From IMG/VR virus record IMGVR_UViG_3300013005_000165, positions 1 through 24,428 of that record: 24,428 bases of DNA. One strand, 5' to 3'. Below the pieces are notes generated by a model that did not search any database, was not told where the DNA came from, and saw only the letters and a list, made by a program, of their open reading frames with translations. The stretch's first letter is position 1. Every line of letters begins with the position of its first letter. Source of the DNA: a virus. A program made the position numbers and the translations under genes. This document shows, piece by piece, positions 23,551-24,428 of this stretch.

Positions 23551-24428
23551 TTAACCAACATATATTTTTAATGGCACTTTGCCAAGTATTTCATTCATCT
23601 GTGTAGCTTCTGTATTTTGACGTGTTAACATTTGTTCTTTTGTTAGTTTGTCTAAGAATTCTCGAAGCTGCGTAATCAATGTTTCTTTTTCTGATTGCGC
23701 ACTAGATACTAATTCAGATCCATTCAGTGTTACTTCGGAATTTGGTATAGGTACTGTCGAATATTTATTACGAACAAACCCTAACATTTCTTTTGCAAGT
23801 GATGATCCGTATTTAATAATCCACGCACGCCCCATATCATTAATGCTACTGTATGTTTGATATGTATATGGTATATTGGATGCGTCACTTACTGCCCCTT
23901 TAACAAGTGCGGTATTACCAAATAAAAGGGCATCATTATTTTTTTGTTCTTCAAATAAAAACTCAAACCAAACTTGGCCATAAAATATAGTTGATGATGC
24001 AGAACCGGTACCTGATGTTGGCACTGGCCAGAACTTAATATCATCTCCATGTACTTCAAATGAATAATGAGATTTACGTACTTGATCATTAAACTCAATT
24101 GCTTGCAATCTCATTAAATCAGCATTGATTGGCATCATCATAAAACTAATTGACGGCGAGAATCCTCCAAAGTTAAATGAATCAAGTAATTGCTGTGAAC
24201 CCAATCCAGTACCAACGAATGGGTCAAAATATCTAACAATTGCTGGCGGCGGATTATGTAGTACCCGTTTAATTTCGATCGAACTAGTATTTGATAATGT
24301 GATACCTAAAGAATTAGATACAGCTGTTCTAATACTATATGTTTGCTGGCCGGGCGTCATATCTATCCTAGCTTTGTACCAACGTGCGGTTCCTCCTGAA
24401 TCAGCTTCTGTACCATATGCTTTTGATA
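23551..24428 (-). CDS. Neck protein (gp13-like), 5' end cut by window edge
   Basis: The frame is open from the window edge to the stop at 23551. The ATG at 24360 is not the true start: upstream codons stay open and encode GGTARWYKARID, which runs naturally into MTPGQQTYSI. At least 292 residues are present; T4 gp13 has 309. SYSFEVHGDDIKFWPVPTSG-like residues (about 125-145 of the visible part) and the C-terminal helix with KIYVG are features I associate with gp13-type neck proteins of marine T4-like phages. Gp13 joins gp14 to seal the packaged head. The identification rests on pattern recall plus order before gp14 and gp15. Confidence 0.65.
   Translation of the reverse strand, partial: SKAYGTEADSGGTARWYKARIDMTPGQQTYSIRTAVSNSLGITLSNTSSIEIKRVLHNPPPAIVRYFDPFVGTGLGSQQLLDSFNFGGFSPSISFMMMPINADLMRLQAIEFNDQVRKSHYSFEVHGDDIKFWPVPTSGTGSASSTIFYGQVWFEFLFEEQKNNDALLFGNTALVKGAVSDASNIPYTYQTYSSINDMGRAWIIKYGSSLAKEMLGFVRNKYSTVPIPNSEVTLNGSELVSSAQSEKETLITQLREFLDKLTKEQMLTRQNTEATQMNEILGKVPLKIYVG

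Noticed and set aside
24358-24360. ATG at 24360 as the start of the gp13-like gene
   Set aside because: The frame is open upstream to the window edge and encodes sensible sequence (RWYKARID), so the gene is cut by the edge.

Overview
The window is part of the virion (tail) gene block of a T4-like contractile-tailed bacteriophage, most likely an uncultured or environmental one. Every supported gene lies on the minus strand, so it is read from high to low coordinates. Genes are packed with overlaps or gaps under about 90 bases, and the DNA is visibly AT-rich (roughly one third G+C by eye). Most genes have purine-rich ribosome-binding sites such as AAGGAG or AAAGGA. The myovirus assignment rests on a clear gp18 tail sheath, a gp19 tail tube, a gp15-type tail terminator, gp13/gp14-type neck proteins, a tape measure and baseplate proteins of the gp53 and gp27 types. 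No host gene, tRNA, integrase, transposon or CRISPR array is present. The host cannot be fixed from this window.

Layout in transcription order: (1) 24428-21806, neck and tail completion: gp13-like (cut by the window edge), gp14-like, and gp15-like with an extra C-terminal domain. (2) 21806-15151, a fibre/adhesin cassette: a 1394-residue modular fibre, a LamG-like lectin-fold protein, a small conserved protein, and a fibre with 13 SHAEG-type beta-solenoid repeats. It sits between gp15 and gp18, where T4 has genes 16 and 17. (3) 15101-11690: small coiled-coil protein, sheath, tube, with hairpin terminators after both sheath and tube. (4) 11604-8832: a gp26-family protein and an overlapping second frame that look like a frameshifted tail-assembly-chaperone pair, then a 591-residue tape measure. 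(5) 8823-3770: tube-initiator/baseplate candidate, gp53/LysM protein, large gp27-like hub, and a conserved protein of unknown role. (6) 3731-1: a divergent family A DNA polymerase, a PD-(D/E)XK-nuclease-like protein, a conserved unknown, and two small proteins sharing an identical N-terminal motif.

The points most worth checking are: the divergent polymerase and its nuclease-like neighbour directly downstream of baseplate genes; the likely programmed frameshift at a TTT-TAA stop; the ENMRRFGTKNL motif preceded by LxE in two adjacent small proteins, which resembles T4 capsid-targeting peptides; and a recurring ATATTTATA element just upstream of seven genes, a candidate late promoter that is the reverse complement of the T4 late -10 box.
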